DNA of 64,000 nucleotides, taken from the NCBI RefSeq assembly GCF_034044635.1, contig NZ_JAXCLX010000001.1, forward strand, positions 1,178,001 through 1,242,000. Direction: 5' to 3'. Position numbers and translations under genes: made by a program. Position 1 is the first letter of the stretch. The number at the start of each line of letters is the position of its first letter. Under the pieces are notes generated by a model. That model ran no database searches. It had not been told where the DNA came from and worked only from the letters and a program-made list of their open reading frames with translations. Below, piece after piece: positions 1-8,200 of the stretch. This stretch comes from Dongia rigui (GTDB lineage: Bacteria > Pseudomonadota > Alphaproteobacteria > Dongiales > Dongiaceae).

Positions 1-284
1 GCGACGAGGATGCGCCCGTAGCCCTTGCCTTGCTGTGCTGGATCGACGGCAACGTTCTCGATCAGCCAGTGATCCGTCATCGGGATAAGTTCGACCAAGC
101 CCGCGACAACGTCACCTTCGATCAGCAGATCGATGACATGGTCCCGGACCGCCAGGGCGTAATCCGCCGTCATCGGCTTAGGTGCGCGACCGATCACGGG
201 GACCCATTTCTGATAGGCGCGATGAGTGATGGCCTCGACCAGGGCGGCATCATGCGGCCCGGCGCGGCGGAAATGATTGGTCAT
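1..284 (-). CDS. GNAT family N-acetyltransferase (3' end outside window)
   Basis: The first 94 or so codons of a GNAT acyl-CoA N-acyltransferase are visible; the C-terminus lies beyond base 1. The acetyl-CoA binding loop reads QGKGYGR (Q/RxxGxG/A type) at about residues 86-92, preceded by the usual beta strand IENVAVDP. Such enzymes move an acetyl group from acetyl-CoA to an amine; the substrate cannot be told from the fragment. The ATG overlaps the stop of the upstream membrane-protein gene by one base (TGATG), so the two are probably translationally coupled. Confidence 0.85.
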   Translation of the reverse strand, partial: MTNHFRRAGPHDAALVEAITHRAYQKWVPVIGRAPKPMTADYALAVRDHVIDLLIEGDVVAGLVELIPMTDHWLIENVAVDPAQQGKGYGRILV

Positions 285-598
285 CACTGCCAGTGAATTT
301 GCATGGTGCAGAGGTGGTAGATGCCAGCGCCCCAGGCTGCGAGGCCCAGGATCGCGACCGCCCAGCCAATATGGGTCCAGCGCCGGCGGTCGGGGTGGTC
401 GCGGAACAGCCAACGGGGCACCCGCCCCATCGCCCAGGCATCAAGCCAGACGACCAGAAGCGCCAACGGCAGGAAGGCCGGCAGGAATGGATAATAGGGG
501 TCCGTGATCAGCAGCGCCATCAGCCCAGCCACACCCATCAGCACCATGCCGCCCAGGCCGATTGCCGCTGCCAGCAACCATGCACCCATTTTCCGCAC
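284..598 (-). CDS. Small hypothetical membrane protein
   Basis: A 104-residue protein with three predicted hydrophobic segments (about residues 5-30, 37-54 and 76-95) and a basic loop RDHPDRRR between the last two. The start is GTG, seven bases after a GGGGG ribosome-binding site; an ATG three codons downstream is the alternative. It is cotranscribed with the acetyltransferase, its stop overlapping that gene's start. I do not recognise the family. Location in the inner membrane is inferred from hydrophobicity only. Confidence 0.6.
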   Translation of the reverse strand: MRKMGAWLLAAAIGLGGMVLMGVAGLMALLITDPYYPFLPAFLPLALLVVWLDAWAMGRVPRWLFRDHPDRRRWTHIGWAVAILGLAAWGAGIYHLCTMQIHWQ

Positions 599-1017
599 CG
601 CACTGCCCCCTATTTTGCCGCCGAATCACCGCCGTCCATTCGCCAGCAGGCTCGACCGGAGACTGTCGGAGAAAATGGCCAGCGCCAAGGGCGGAGCCAG
701 GTCGATTCACCGGTCGGATCCAGGACGTCCCGCGTTGTGAACATGGTCCTATTGACCCACCCTGCCGTCATCCTGGTGCGAAACCTGCGGCGGCTCTCTG
801 GGTTGATGGTGCAGGTGCGATTCTAAGACGTTAACAAGCACCTTGCGCCGACACCATCCCCGCGTCGATTTTGTTATTATTCTTCAAATAGTTAGATATA
901 CCCAAATCACCTTGACAGCCCTTAACCCCTTGCCTATGTTGCGCGCGCTTCCGCCGATCCTCCGATTGGCGGCAGTAGCGGCTTGTTGCTCGGGGGATAC
1001 CTTGAGGATCGGCAACG
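599..1017. other. Intergenic region upstream of atpI
   Basis: About 420 bases without a convincing gene between two divergent transcription units. The left part shows no recognised signal. The right part holds the atp promoter, followed by a small GC-rich inverted repeat (CCGCC...GGCGG, about 953-974) in the untranslated leader. Short open frames here lack ribosome-binding sites and codon bias. Confidence 0.6.
912..940 (+). promoter_or_regulatory. Likely sigma-70 promoter of the atp F0 operon
   Basis: A perfect -35 hexamer TTGACA (912-917) is followed after exactly 17 bases by TATGTT (935-940), close to the -10 consensus. It lies about 75 bases upstream of atpI and points into the operon. 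Confidence 0.7.
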
Positions 1018-1338
1018 ATGACCGAACAGCAGCCCGATAAGCTCGATCAGTTCAACGCGAAGCTCCAAGCAGCGCGCGACCGGATCGAGGGGTCGGGGAC
1101 CCAGGAATTGGCCCGTGAGGGCACGTCCCTGGGGTATGGCTTCCGCCTCAGCGTCGAATTGCTGGCGGGCCTGCTGGTGGGTCTGGGGATGGGCTATGTC
1201 ATCGATGGATGGCTGGGTACACGTCCCTGGTTGATGCTGGTTTTCATGATCCTGGGTCTCGGCGCGGGCGTCCTTAATGTGATGCGCGTGACGCGGCAGA
1301 TGGAGCAGCTGGAAGCTTCCAAGAAGGATCAACGTTAA
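1018..1338 (+). CDS. atpI: AtpI, F0F1 ATP synthase assembly subunit
   Basis: A 106-residue protein of the AtpI/AtpQ family, which sits in the inner membrane and helps assemble the c-ring or supply Mg2+ to the F0 sector. After a charged N-terminus (about residues 1-40) there are two membrane segments (about 45-66 and 72-92) separated by a short loop containing DGWLGT, then a basic tail. It is first in the F0 operon, as is typical of alphaproteobacteria, where F0 and F1 genes are in separate operons. The ATG at 1018 follows TTGAGGATCGG. Confidence 0.9.
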   Translation: MTEQQPDKLDQFNAKLQAARDRIEGSGTQELAREGTSLGYGFRLSVELLAGLLVGLGMGYVIDGWLGTRPWLMLVFMILGLGAGVLNVMRVTRQMEQLEASKKDQR

Positions 1339-1431
1339 GCGTCGACCCTTCGGACCTGGTCTGGTGAGCGCATGCAATTCTGACTGCGCCCTGTCCTCGG
1401 TTCGCGGGCGGCATCAACCGGGGATGACATC

Positions 1432-2175
1432 GTGGCCGAAGCCCATTCACCGCTCGCCCAGTTCGAAATCAAGACGCTTGCGGATTTTCATCTGGGCGGC
1501 ATCGACGCCTCGTTCACCAATGCCTCGCTGATCATGGTAGTGGTGGTGGGCCTCATCACCCTCTTCATCGTCGCCGGCATGCGCAATGCCACCATCGTCC
1601 CCGGCCGTTTCCAGGGCATGGTCGAGTTCTTCTATGAATTCATCGCCAATCTCCTGAAGGAAAACACCGGCAGCGCCGGGAAGCAGTTCTTCCCGCTGAT
1701 CTTCTCGCTGTTCATGTTCATCCTGGGCGCCAACCTCATTGGCCTCTTTGGCGCCATCACCGTCACCAGCCACATCATCGTCACCTTTGCCCTGGCCTTC
1801 ATGGTCATCACGGTAGTTACGGTCGTCGGCTTCGTGAAGCACGGCACGCATTACTTCAGCTATTTCGCCCCGGCCGGTGCGCCGATGTGGCTGATGCCGC
1901 TGATGATTCCGCTGGAAGTCATCTCTTATCTCATCCGCCCGATCAGCCTCTCGGTCCGACTGTTTGCCAACATGGTGGCCGGCCACGTGATGTTGGGCGT
2001 GCTCGGGACCTTTGTCGTGGGCCTCGGCGGTCTGTTCTTCGCGCTCGGCGCCATTCCTCTCGTCGCGATCCCGATGATCTTCGCGCTTGAGGTACTGGTC
2101 GCCCTGCTGCAGGCCTATGTGTTCGCCATCCTCACCTGCATCTATCTCAACGACGCCATTCACCTGGCGCATTGA
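1432..2175 (+). CDS. atpB: ATP synthase F0 subunit a
   Basis: Subunit a of the F0 proton channel, 247 residues, with five to six membrane helices. The essential arginine lies in the conserved helix LSVRLFANM (R176), which faces the c-ring and separates the proton half-channels. The C-terminus YVFAILTCIYLNDAIHLAH is typical of the family. The start is GTG behind GGGG; a nearby ATG eight bases upstream is in another frame. It follows atpI by 93 bases and is part of the same operon. Confidence 0.97.
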   Translation: MAEAHSPLAQFEIKTLADFHLGGIDASFTNASLIMVVVVGLITLFIVAGMRNATIVPGRFQGMVEFFYEFIANLLKENTGSAGKQFFPLIFSLFMFILGANLIGLFGAITVTSHIIVTFALAFMVITVVTVVGFVKHGTHYFSYFAPAGAPMWLMPLMIPLEVISYLIRPISLSVRLFANMVAGHVMLGVLGTFVVGLGGLFFALGAIPLVAIPMIFALEVLVALLQAYVFAILTCIYLNDAIHLAH

Positions 2176-2245
2176 GGCGGGTGGTCTGGAAGTAATCGTT
2201 TTTCGTCAACATCAAGCAACGTTAATCCCAAGAAAGGATCTCATC

Positions 2246-2470
2246 ATGGAACTCGAAGCCGCGAAAATGATCGGCGCCGGTATCGCAGCGCTGGCCCTCG
2301 GTGGCGCCGGTGTCGGTCTCGGCAACCTGTTCGGCAGCTACATGCAGGGCGCGTTCCGCAACCCGGAAGCCCAGAGCAAGCTGAAGGTCAACCCGATGCT
2401 TGCCTTCGCGCTGATCGAAGCCACCGGCCTGTTCGGCTTCGTCATCGCCATGATCATCCTGTTCGGCTAA
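2246..2470 (+). CDS. atpE: ATP synthase F0 subunit c
   Basis: The 74-residue c-ring subunit, a two-helix hairpin. Helix 1 has the glycine-rich packing motif (GGAGVGLG, residues 19-26). The polar loop RNPEAQ connects to helix 2, which carries the proton-binding carboxylate E58 (FALIEATGLF). No extra Na+ ligand set is evident, so a proton-driven enzyme is expected. The start ATG follows AAGAAAGGA; the open frame runs further upstream but that part overlaps atpB and is not subunit c. Confidence 0.97.
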   Translation: MELEAAKMIGAGIAALALGGAGVGLGNLFGSYMQGAFRNPEAQSKLKVNPMLAFALIEATGLFGFVIAMIILFG

Positions 2471-2578
2471 GCGCCGGACCGAACGATCTGACTAACGTTG
2501 CGATATTGCGGCCGGCCGGCTTCCCGAAATGGGATGCCGGCCAGTCCGTAAAACAAGTTTGAAGTTGGGAGGGGAGCA

Positions 2579-3067
2579 ATGCCCCAATTCGATCCCGCCA
2601 TTTTCTCGCCGCTCCTGGTCTGGCTGGTCGTGACCTTCGTGGCGCTCTATGTGCTGATGTCGAAATTCGCGCTGCCGAAGGTGGCGACGATCATCGATCA
2701 GCGTTCCGAGCGCATCGAGGGCAACCTTGCCAAGGCCGAGCAGTTGAAGTCCGACGCCGCTGCGGTGCTTGCTGCTTATGAGAAGGCGATCGCCGATGCG
2801 AAGGCCCAGGCCCAGGCTGAACTGGCCAAGGCCGCCGCTGAAATCGCCGCCGAGACGGCTCGCCGCGAGGCCGATTTTGCAAAGCGCCTTGGCGAACAGA
2901 CCAGAGCGGCCGAAGGCCGCATCAAATCGGCCCAGGCCGACGCCATGGCCCAGGTCCGGGCAATCGCCAGCGACCTTGCCGCCGGCATCGCCACCAAGCT
3001 GACCGGCGCCAGCGTCGACCAGGCTTCGGCCGGTGCCGCTGTCGAAGCCGCGATCAAGGAGCGTTGA
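2579..3067 (+). CDS. atpF': ATP synthase F0 subunit b'
   Basis: A 162-residue peripheral-stalk subunit: one N-terminal membrane helix (about residues 7-28) followed by a long Ala/Lys/Glu-rich coiled coil. It is the first of two divergent b-type genes, the b' form found in alphaproteobacteria and photosynthetic bacteria, where b and b' form a heterodimer joining F0 to the F1 delta subunit. A strong GGGAGGGGAG lies upstream of the ATG. It is three bases from the next gene. Confidence 0.93.
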   Translation: MPQFDPAIFSPLLVWLVVTFVALYVLMSKFALPKVATIIDQRSERIEGNLAKAEQLKSDAAAVLAAYEKAIADAKAQAQAELAKAAAEIAAETARREADFAKRLGEQTRAAEGRIKSAQADAMAQVRAIASDLAAGIATKLTGASVDQASAGAAVEAAIKER

Positions 3068-3070
3068 GCG

Positions 3071-3571
3071 ATGGAACATGAAGTCGGTTTCTTCGCCAAT
3101 CCGCATACCTGGGTCAATATTGGCGGCCTGATCTTCCTCGCCTTCGCCGGCCCGAAGATCTGGAAGGCCCTCACCCAGATGCTCGACCAGCGCGCGATCA
3201 AGATCAAAGCCGATCTCGATGAGGCGCAGAAGCTCAAAGATGAGGCTCAGGCGCTGCTCGGCGAGTATCAGCGCAAGCAGAAGGACGCCTTGAAAGAGGC
3301 GAGCGAGATCATCGAGACAGCCAAAACCACGGCCCAACATCAGGCCAAGGAAGCCGCGGCCGGTCTTGAGGCGGCTTTCGTTCGTCGCGAGAAGCTGGCG
3401 CTGGAGAAGATTGCCCAGGCGGAAGCCGCCGCAATCGCCGAAGTCCGCCGCGAAGCGGTTGATGTCGCCGGTGCCGCCGCCCGCAAGCTGATTGCCGCCA
3501 GCCTCAACGATGCCCGGGCCAGCGCCCTCATCGATGCGGCGATCAAGGACGTCAACCAGCGCCTGCATTGA
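3071..3571 (+). CDS. atpF: ATP synthase F0 subunit b
   Basis: The second b-type stalk subunit, 166 residues, with an N-terminal membrane segment (about residues 10-30) and a charged coiled-coil body ending in AIKDVNQRLH. It starts three bases after the b' stop, so translation is probably coupled. It is the last gene of the operon and is followed directly by a strong terminator. The F1 genes (atpHAGDC) are not in the window. Confidence 0.95.
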   Translation: MEHEVGFFANPHTWVNIGGLIFLAFAGPKIWKALTQMLDQRAIKIKADLDEAQKLKDEAQALLGEYQRKQKDALKEASEIIETAKTTAQHQAKEAAAGLEAAFVRREKLALEKIAQAEAAAIAEVRREAVDVAGAAARKLIAASLNDARASALIDAAIKDVNQRLH

Positions 3572-3597
3572 GTGCCGGCGGGAAGTCATCGTCTTGG

Positions 3598-3629
3598 AAA
3601 GGCCCGGTCCCACAGGACCGGGCCTTTTT
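3598..3629 (+). terminator. Rho-independent terminator of the atp operon
   Basis: A perfect 10-bp stem (3601-3610 with 3615-3624) around a CACA loop, extended by AAA/TTT pairs and followed by TTTTT. It lies 30 bases after the atpF stop. Confidence 0.93.
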
Positions 3630-3849
3630 CATTTATTCCGGCCGGGCTGAACCTCACACGAAAAGATATTCTCTGAAAATTGTGGGTATTTTAGAAATAT
3701 TCGGGTAAATTGCACTCTTAAGGATGGTTCTTGGGGGGCCTTCCTTAACTTCTTGCGGCGTAGACCTGGAGTTGATCGGGCATTGGGCCCGCTAAGCTTC
3801 AGTTGCTGGCTAGCATGGGCGCGCTGCCAGCGGCCCATGCGGGGTTGTG

Positions 3850-4353
3850 ATGCTGATGACCTTGCCCCTGGATGAGTCCCTGCCGACCGAGCCGCAAGCC
3901 GGCCGCACTCCTGATTCATATTCCCGCGACGAGACCCAGCGGCTTGTCGAGGAAGTCATTGCGAACCGGCTGCGCGAAACCGGCATCAAGGACGAATTGC
4001 GCCGGGCGCTCTATCGGCGCGCGATCGATCGCGGGCTGCAGCGCTTCAACGGCGGCACCCGGCAGAATCCGTTCGGGACCAATCATGTTCAGCGCAATCG
4101 GCTTCGGACCCCGGTCCGGGTTGCCGTCTGCGGCTTTGCCGCCTTTGTCGTCGTTCTCTGGGCGCTGGGTCCCTCGACACTGGATGCCGTCGAGGCCGTG
4201 CTGGTCGCCGCCGGTGCCTCGGTGACGCTTGGCTTCATCAGCCTTGCCATCGCCGCCCTGTGCGATCGCATCGCCGGGCGGCATTCCGACCCCGCCGATC
4301 ATCAGCCGATGCAGCCGCGCAAGGACCACAAGGCGCTGCGCCGCCTCTTTTAA
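3850..4353 (+). CDS. Hypothetical membrane protein
   Basis: A 167-residue protein of unknown family. Residues 1-85 are hydrophilic and Arg-rich with a predicted helical segment (RDETQRLVEEVIANRLRE). Two membrane helices follow (about 90-108 and 114-137), then a basic C-terminal tail, so it is probably a double-pass inner-membrane protein. GTG 3847, ATG 3850 and ATG 3856 are all possible starts; GGGG six bases upstream favours 3850. Codon use matches the neighbours. It stands alone between the atp terminator and the convergent phasin gene. Confidence 0.6.
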   Translation: MLMTLPLDESLPTEPQAGRTPDSYSRDETQRLVEEVIANRLRETGIKDELRRALYRRAIDRGLQRFNGGTRQNPFGTNHVQRNRLRTPVRVAVCGFAAFVVVLWALGPSTLDAVEAVLVAAGASVTLGFISLAIAALCDRIAGRHSDPADHQPMQPRKDHKALRRLF

Positions 4354-4370
4354 CAAGGCATCGTCAAAGC

Positions 4371-4410
4371 AAAGAAAAACCGCCCTGAATCAGGCGATTC
4401 AAGGCGGTTT
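4371..4410 (-). terminator. Terminator of the phasin gene
   Basis: On the minus strand a 15-bp stem (4396-4410 with 4377-4391, one G-U pair) encloses a four-base loop and runs into a U-rich tract (4371-4379). It lies about 55 bases past the phasin stop. The plus strand lacks a T tract, so it acts mainly on the minus strand. Confidence 0.85.
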
Positions 4411-4464
4411 CAGCCGGGAGCGCTGCCGGCCGGTCAGGCCAACAGCGCGCAATCCGTGGCTATC

Positions 4465-4971
4465 TTACTTCTTCGCGGTCTTGGCGATCGCGGCCTTCAC
4501 TTCGTCGATCTGGGCGACGAAACGGCCCTGGATCAACTCGGCAACTTCCGAACCCGACTTCTGGACGAGGTCGGTGATCTCGCGAAGATTGGCAACGGCC
4601 TGCTCGAAACCGGCCTTGGTGATCTCGGCCTGCTTCACGAGCTTCTCTTCGGCGCTGGTCGGCGCGGCCAATTCCTTGGCGACCTTGCTGAACTCTTCGA
4701 CGGCCTTGCGGGCGATCTCAGCCTGGCGCTGGGCCACGGCCTTGACGCCTTCGAAGGCGGCCTGGTTGGCGGCGGTCAGGACTTCGAAATTCTTCTTCTG
4801 CGCGGCAACGACACCGTCGATGTCGAACAGGTTCTTGCCGTTCGTGAAAGCCTTGCTGTAGTCACCAAACCAGTTGCCGAAATCGGCCTGGATCTTGGTG
4901 AAGTCGAACTTGGTGAAGTCCGGGAAAGCGGCAGTCGGGGTGCTCTCAAACGTGTTCTGGGCCTTGGCCAT
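4465..4971 (-). CDS. phaP: Phasin (polyhydroxyalkanoate granule-associated protein)
   Basis: A 168-residue Phasin_2-type protein. Phasins coat polyhydroxybutyrate granules and control their size and number. The sequence is cysteine-free and rich in Ala, Lys, Glu and Phe, with amphipathic helices over about residues 40-165 and the family-typical NFEVLTAANQAAFEGVKAV stretch. GAGGAGA precedes the ATG. The gene is monocistronic, with its own terminator and two PhaR-like boxes just upstream, which suggests repression that is lifted when polymer accumulates. No PHA synthase gene is nearby. Confidence 0.9.
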   Translation of the reverse strand: MAKAQNTFESTPTAAFPDFTKFDFTKIQADFGNWFGDYSKAFTNGKNLFDIDGVVAAQKKNFEVLTAANQAAFEGVKAVAQRQAEIARKAVEEFSKVAKELAAPTSAEEKLVKQAEITKAGFEQAVANLREITDLVQKSGSEVAELIQGRFVAQIDEVKAAIAKTAKK

Positions 4972-5014
4972 GGTGGCGTCTCCTCAGGTCAAACTTGTTT
5001 AGGGCAATTGGTTT

Positions 5015-5029
5015 TTGTGCACCGCACAA
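5015..5029. promoter_or_regulatory. Candidate PhaR operator 1 upstream of the phasin gene
   Basis: A perfect inverted repeat TTGTGC-ACC-GCACAA, 44 bases upstream of the phasin ATG. The core TGC-N3-GCA agrees with the TGC-N3/4-GCA pattern described for alphaproteobacterial PhaR repressors. Confidence 0.65.
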
Positions 5030-5076
5030 TCTGACTGTCTATATGCGGGAGGGTAGGCGCGAAATCAAGCAGTTTT

Positions 5077-5090
5077 TTGCTGCACCGCAA
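5077..5090. promoter_or_regulatory. Candidate PhaR operator 2 upstream of the phasin gene
   Basis: A second copy of the same nine-base core TGCACCGCA (5081-5089), 57 bases beyond the end of the first on the upstream side, next to a TAATATATAT tract that could hold the promoter. Confidence 0.55.
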
Positions 5091-5152
5091 TAATATATAT
5101 CAAATCTGTTTCATTTCAATGACTTGGCGAAGAACTTTTTGCCCATAAAAGC

Positions 5153-5186
5153 GGCAGCCGATCAACGGGGGCGAAGATCGGCTGCC
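5153..5186 (-). terminator. Terminator of the RTX gene
   Basis: An 11-bp perfect stem (5153-5163 with 5176-5186), loop of 12, followed on the minus strand by GCTTTTAT. It lies about 60 bases after the RTX stop codon. Confidence 0.85.
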
Positions 5187-5242
5187 GGGCCCGCTGGGAA
5201 CGGGACACTTTCCCAGCAGGCCAAAGGATCGGTGAACAGAAA

Positions 5243-8200
5243 TCAGTGGATCAGATCCGTTTCCGTCAGGTGCACGCCCACGACCTTGGCCAATGTGATG
5301 GCATCACCCGCACCGGTGGCACCATCGGCATCGAAGCGCAGCAGCGTGTTGCCGGCGCCGTCATCGACGAGGGAGACGAAGCCGTCTTCAAAAGCCTTAT
5401 CCGGTTCGCGGTTGCCAATGGCGGCGAGCAGATCGTGGATATCGATCTTGTCGTGGCCGCGTTGGAAATCGGTGATGAGATCACCCCCCAAGAGCGGAAT
5501 GTCGCCGGCATTGTTGGCACGATAGGCAAAGACATCGTCGCCGGCGCCGCCCGTCATTGTGTCGCTGCCGGTACCGCCCAGCAGCCGGTCGTTACCGGCA
5601 CCGCCAATGAGGGTGTCGTTACCGGCGCCACCATCCAGGAGGTCATTGCCGGCGGCGCCATCCAGACGGTTGTCTGCGCCGTTGCCGCGGATCTCATTGT
5701 CCAGCGCGTTGCCTGTGCCGTTGACGCCGCCCTCGCCGCCGCCGGCGGTCAGGGCCACCGCCGCCGACAGGAACAGATTTTCGACGTTGGCGCCGAGGGT
5801 ATAGTCGTGGAGATTCGAGATGACGGAATCGAGCCCGTTATTGGCCGTCTCGATGATCTTGTCGGCGGCATCGCCGATATCGAGGAAATAGAGATCGTCG
5901 CCGGCACCGCCGATCAACGTGTCGTTGCCGCCGCCACCGATCAGGAAATTGTCGCCGGCATTGCCAGTGATGACATTGGCAAGCTCGTTGCCGACGCCTT
6001 CGCTGTCGCCGGTGCCGAGCAAGGTGAGGTTTTCGACATTGACCGCATCGGCCAGCGAGAAGTCCCAATCGCTCTTGATGAGATCGATGCCGCCGCCCGC
6101 CAGTTCCGTGATGATGAGGCCGTCGGCGCCACCCGGATGCACGATATAGGTATCGTTGCCGAGGCCACCCACCAGCGTGTCATTGCCGGAACTGCTGTCG
6201 CTGCCGAGATCGCCGGCATCGAGGGTATCGTCACCGGCACCACCGATCAGGACGTCATCGCCACTACCGCCGCGCAGATAGTCGTTGCCGGCGCCGCCAT
6301 CGATCGTGTCATCTTGCTGCGTGCCGGATATGTCATTGCCCAGGATGTTGCCGGTGGCGTGCTGGCCGGCTTTGGTTGATGTCAGGATCAGGTTTTCGAC
6401 ATTGTCGGCAAGGACATAGTTGTCGAGCGCAGTGCGTACCAGATCGATGCCGGCGCCGGCCGTTTCCTTCACCTGATCGCCCGCCTCCCAAACGAAGTAG
6501 GTGTCATTGCCGGCACCGCCTTCCAGCGTGTCGCCGCCACCACGTCCATCCAGGATGTCGTTGCCGGCCAGGCCTTGCAGCCGGTTGGCGATCTCATTGC
6601 CATCGATGCGGTTGTCGAGGGCATTGCCCGTGCCATTGACCGCCGTCGGCACGGCGGCAGCCAGTGACGCATTGGGTGAATCGAGCAACAGATCCTCGAT
6701 ATTGGCGCCGAGTGTCGTGTCGTGGAAATTTGAAATCAACCGGTCACGACCGCCGCCCACAGCCTCGACAATCTTGTCCAAGGCATCGTCGTCGCCATTG
6801 CGGCCAAGAATATAAGTGTCATTGCCGGCACCGCCGATCAGCGTGTCGACGCCGTTACCGCCCGACATGAAATTGTCGCCGGCATTGCCGGTGATGATGT
6901 TGTTGAGGCTGTTGCCGAACCCGCCGAGGTCGTCATCGCCCGTGAGTGTCAGATTCTCGATGTCCTGGTCGTCGCTCAATTCGTAGTCGATGGCGGCGAT
7001 GATTGTGTCGACGCCCTCGCCCGCCTTCTCGACGATCTGGTCATCGCCGTCACCAAGGCCAATGAGATAGGCGTCATTGCCGATGCCGCCTTCCAGGATG
7101 TCGTCGCCATTCCCGCCCGACAACGTGTCATTGCCGGCGAGGCCGAACAAATGGTTGTCCTCGTCGCCCGAACTGCCGATGACGTTGTTGAGAGCGTTGC
7201 CGGTGCCGGTCAGCTTGTCGCCGCTTTCGGCACCCAGGAACAGATTTTCAAGATTGTTGCCGAGCACATAGTCGACGCGGCTGAACACGGTGTCGGTGCC
7301 GCCGCCTGCCGCTTCGACGATAGTGTCGAGATTGTCCTCGACGGTATAGAAATCATCGCCGGCCCCGCCACGCATCTCGTCGGCGCCCTGATTTCCCGAC
7401 AATTGATCATTGCCGGCGCCACCGTCGAGAACGTCATTGCCAGAGCCGCCAGAGAGGTTGTCATCGCCCGCCATGCCCTGGAGGTTGTTATCGAGCGCAT
7501 TGCCTTGGATGCGGTTTCCCAAAGCATTGCCGATGCCGGTGATACCGCCGCCGAAGGCGAGAACGAGATCTTCGACATTGGCGGCGAGCGTGTAGCTTTC
7601 GAGATAGGACTGAACGGTGTCGTGACCACCCGTGGTCGTCTCGACGATCTTGTCGCCAGCATCGCCGAGATCGATGATATAGGTGTCGTCGCCGGCGCCG
7701 CCGATCAGCGTATCGTTGCCGCCGCCGCCGGACAATGTGTTGTCGGCATCGTTGCCCGTGATGATGTTGGCAAGGCCATTGCCGGTACCGGTGGTGGCCT
7801 CGCCGGTCAGGGTCAAATTCTCGATTCCGGCGCCCAGGACGAAGCTCACCGAGGATTTCACCAGATCGACGCCGCCCGCGGGGAGGTCAGTGTCCTCGGT
7901 CGCTTGGTCGCCGACATTGTTGACGATATAGACGTCGTTGCCGGCGCCGCCATCCATCTTGTCGGCACCGTCGCCACCATCCAACTCGTCATTGCCGGTG
8001 CCACCAAACAGTTTGTCATCGCCGGTATCGCCTTGCAGCCTGTCATTGCCGCTGCCGCCAAAGAGAGTATCGTTGCCCGAGCCGGCGCGCAGGAAGTCAT
8101 TGCCATCTGCGACCAGGAGGCCGTCCTTGTCGCCGCCATAGATCGTGTCGTTGCCACCGGCGCCGTCGATCAGATCGTCGCCGGCATTGCCCGCGAGCGT

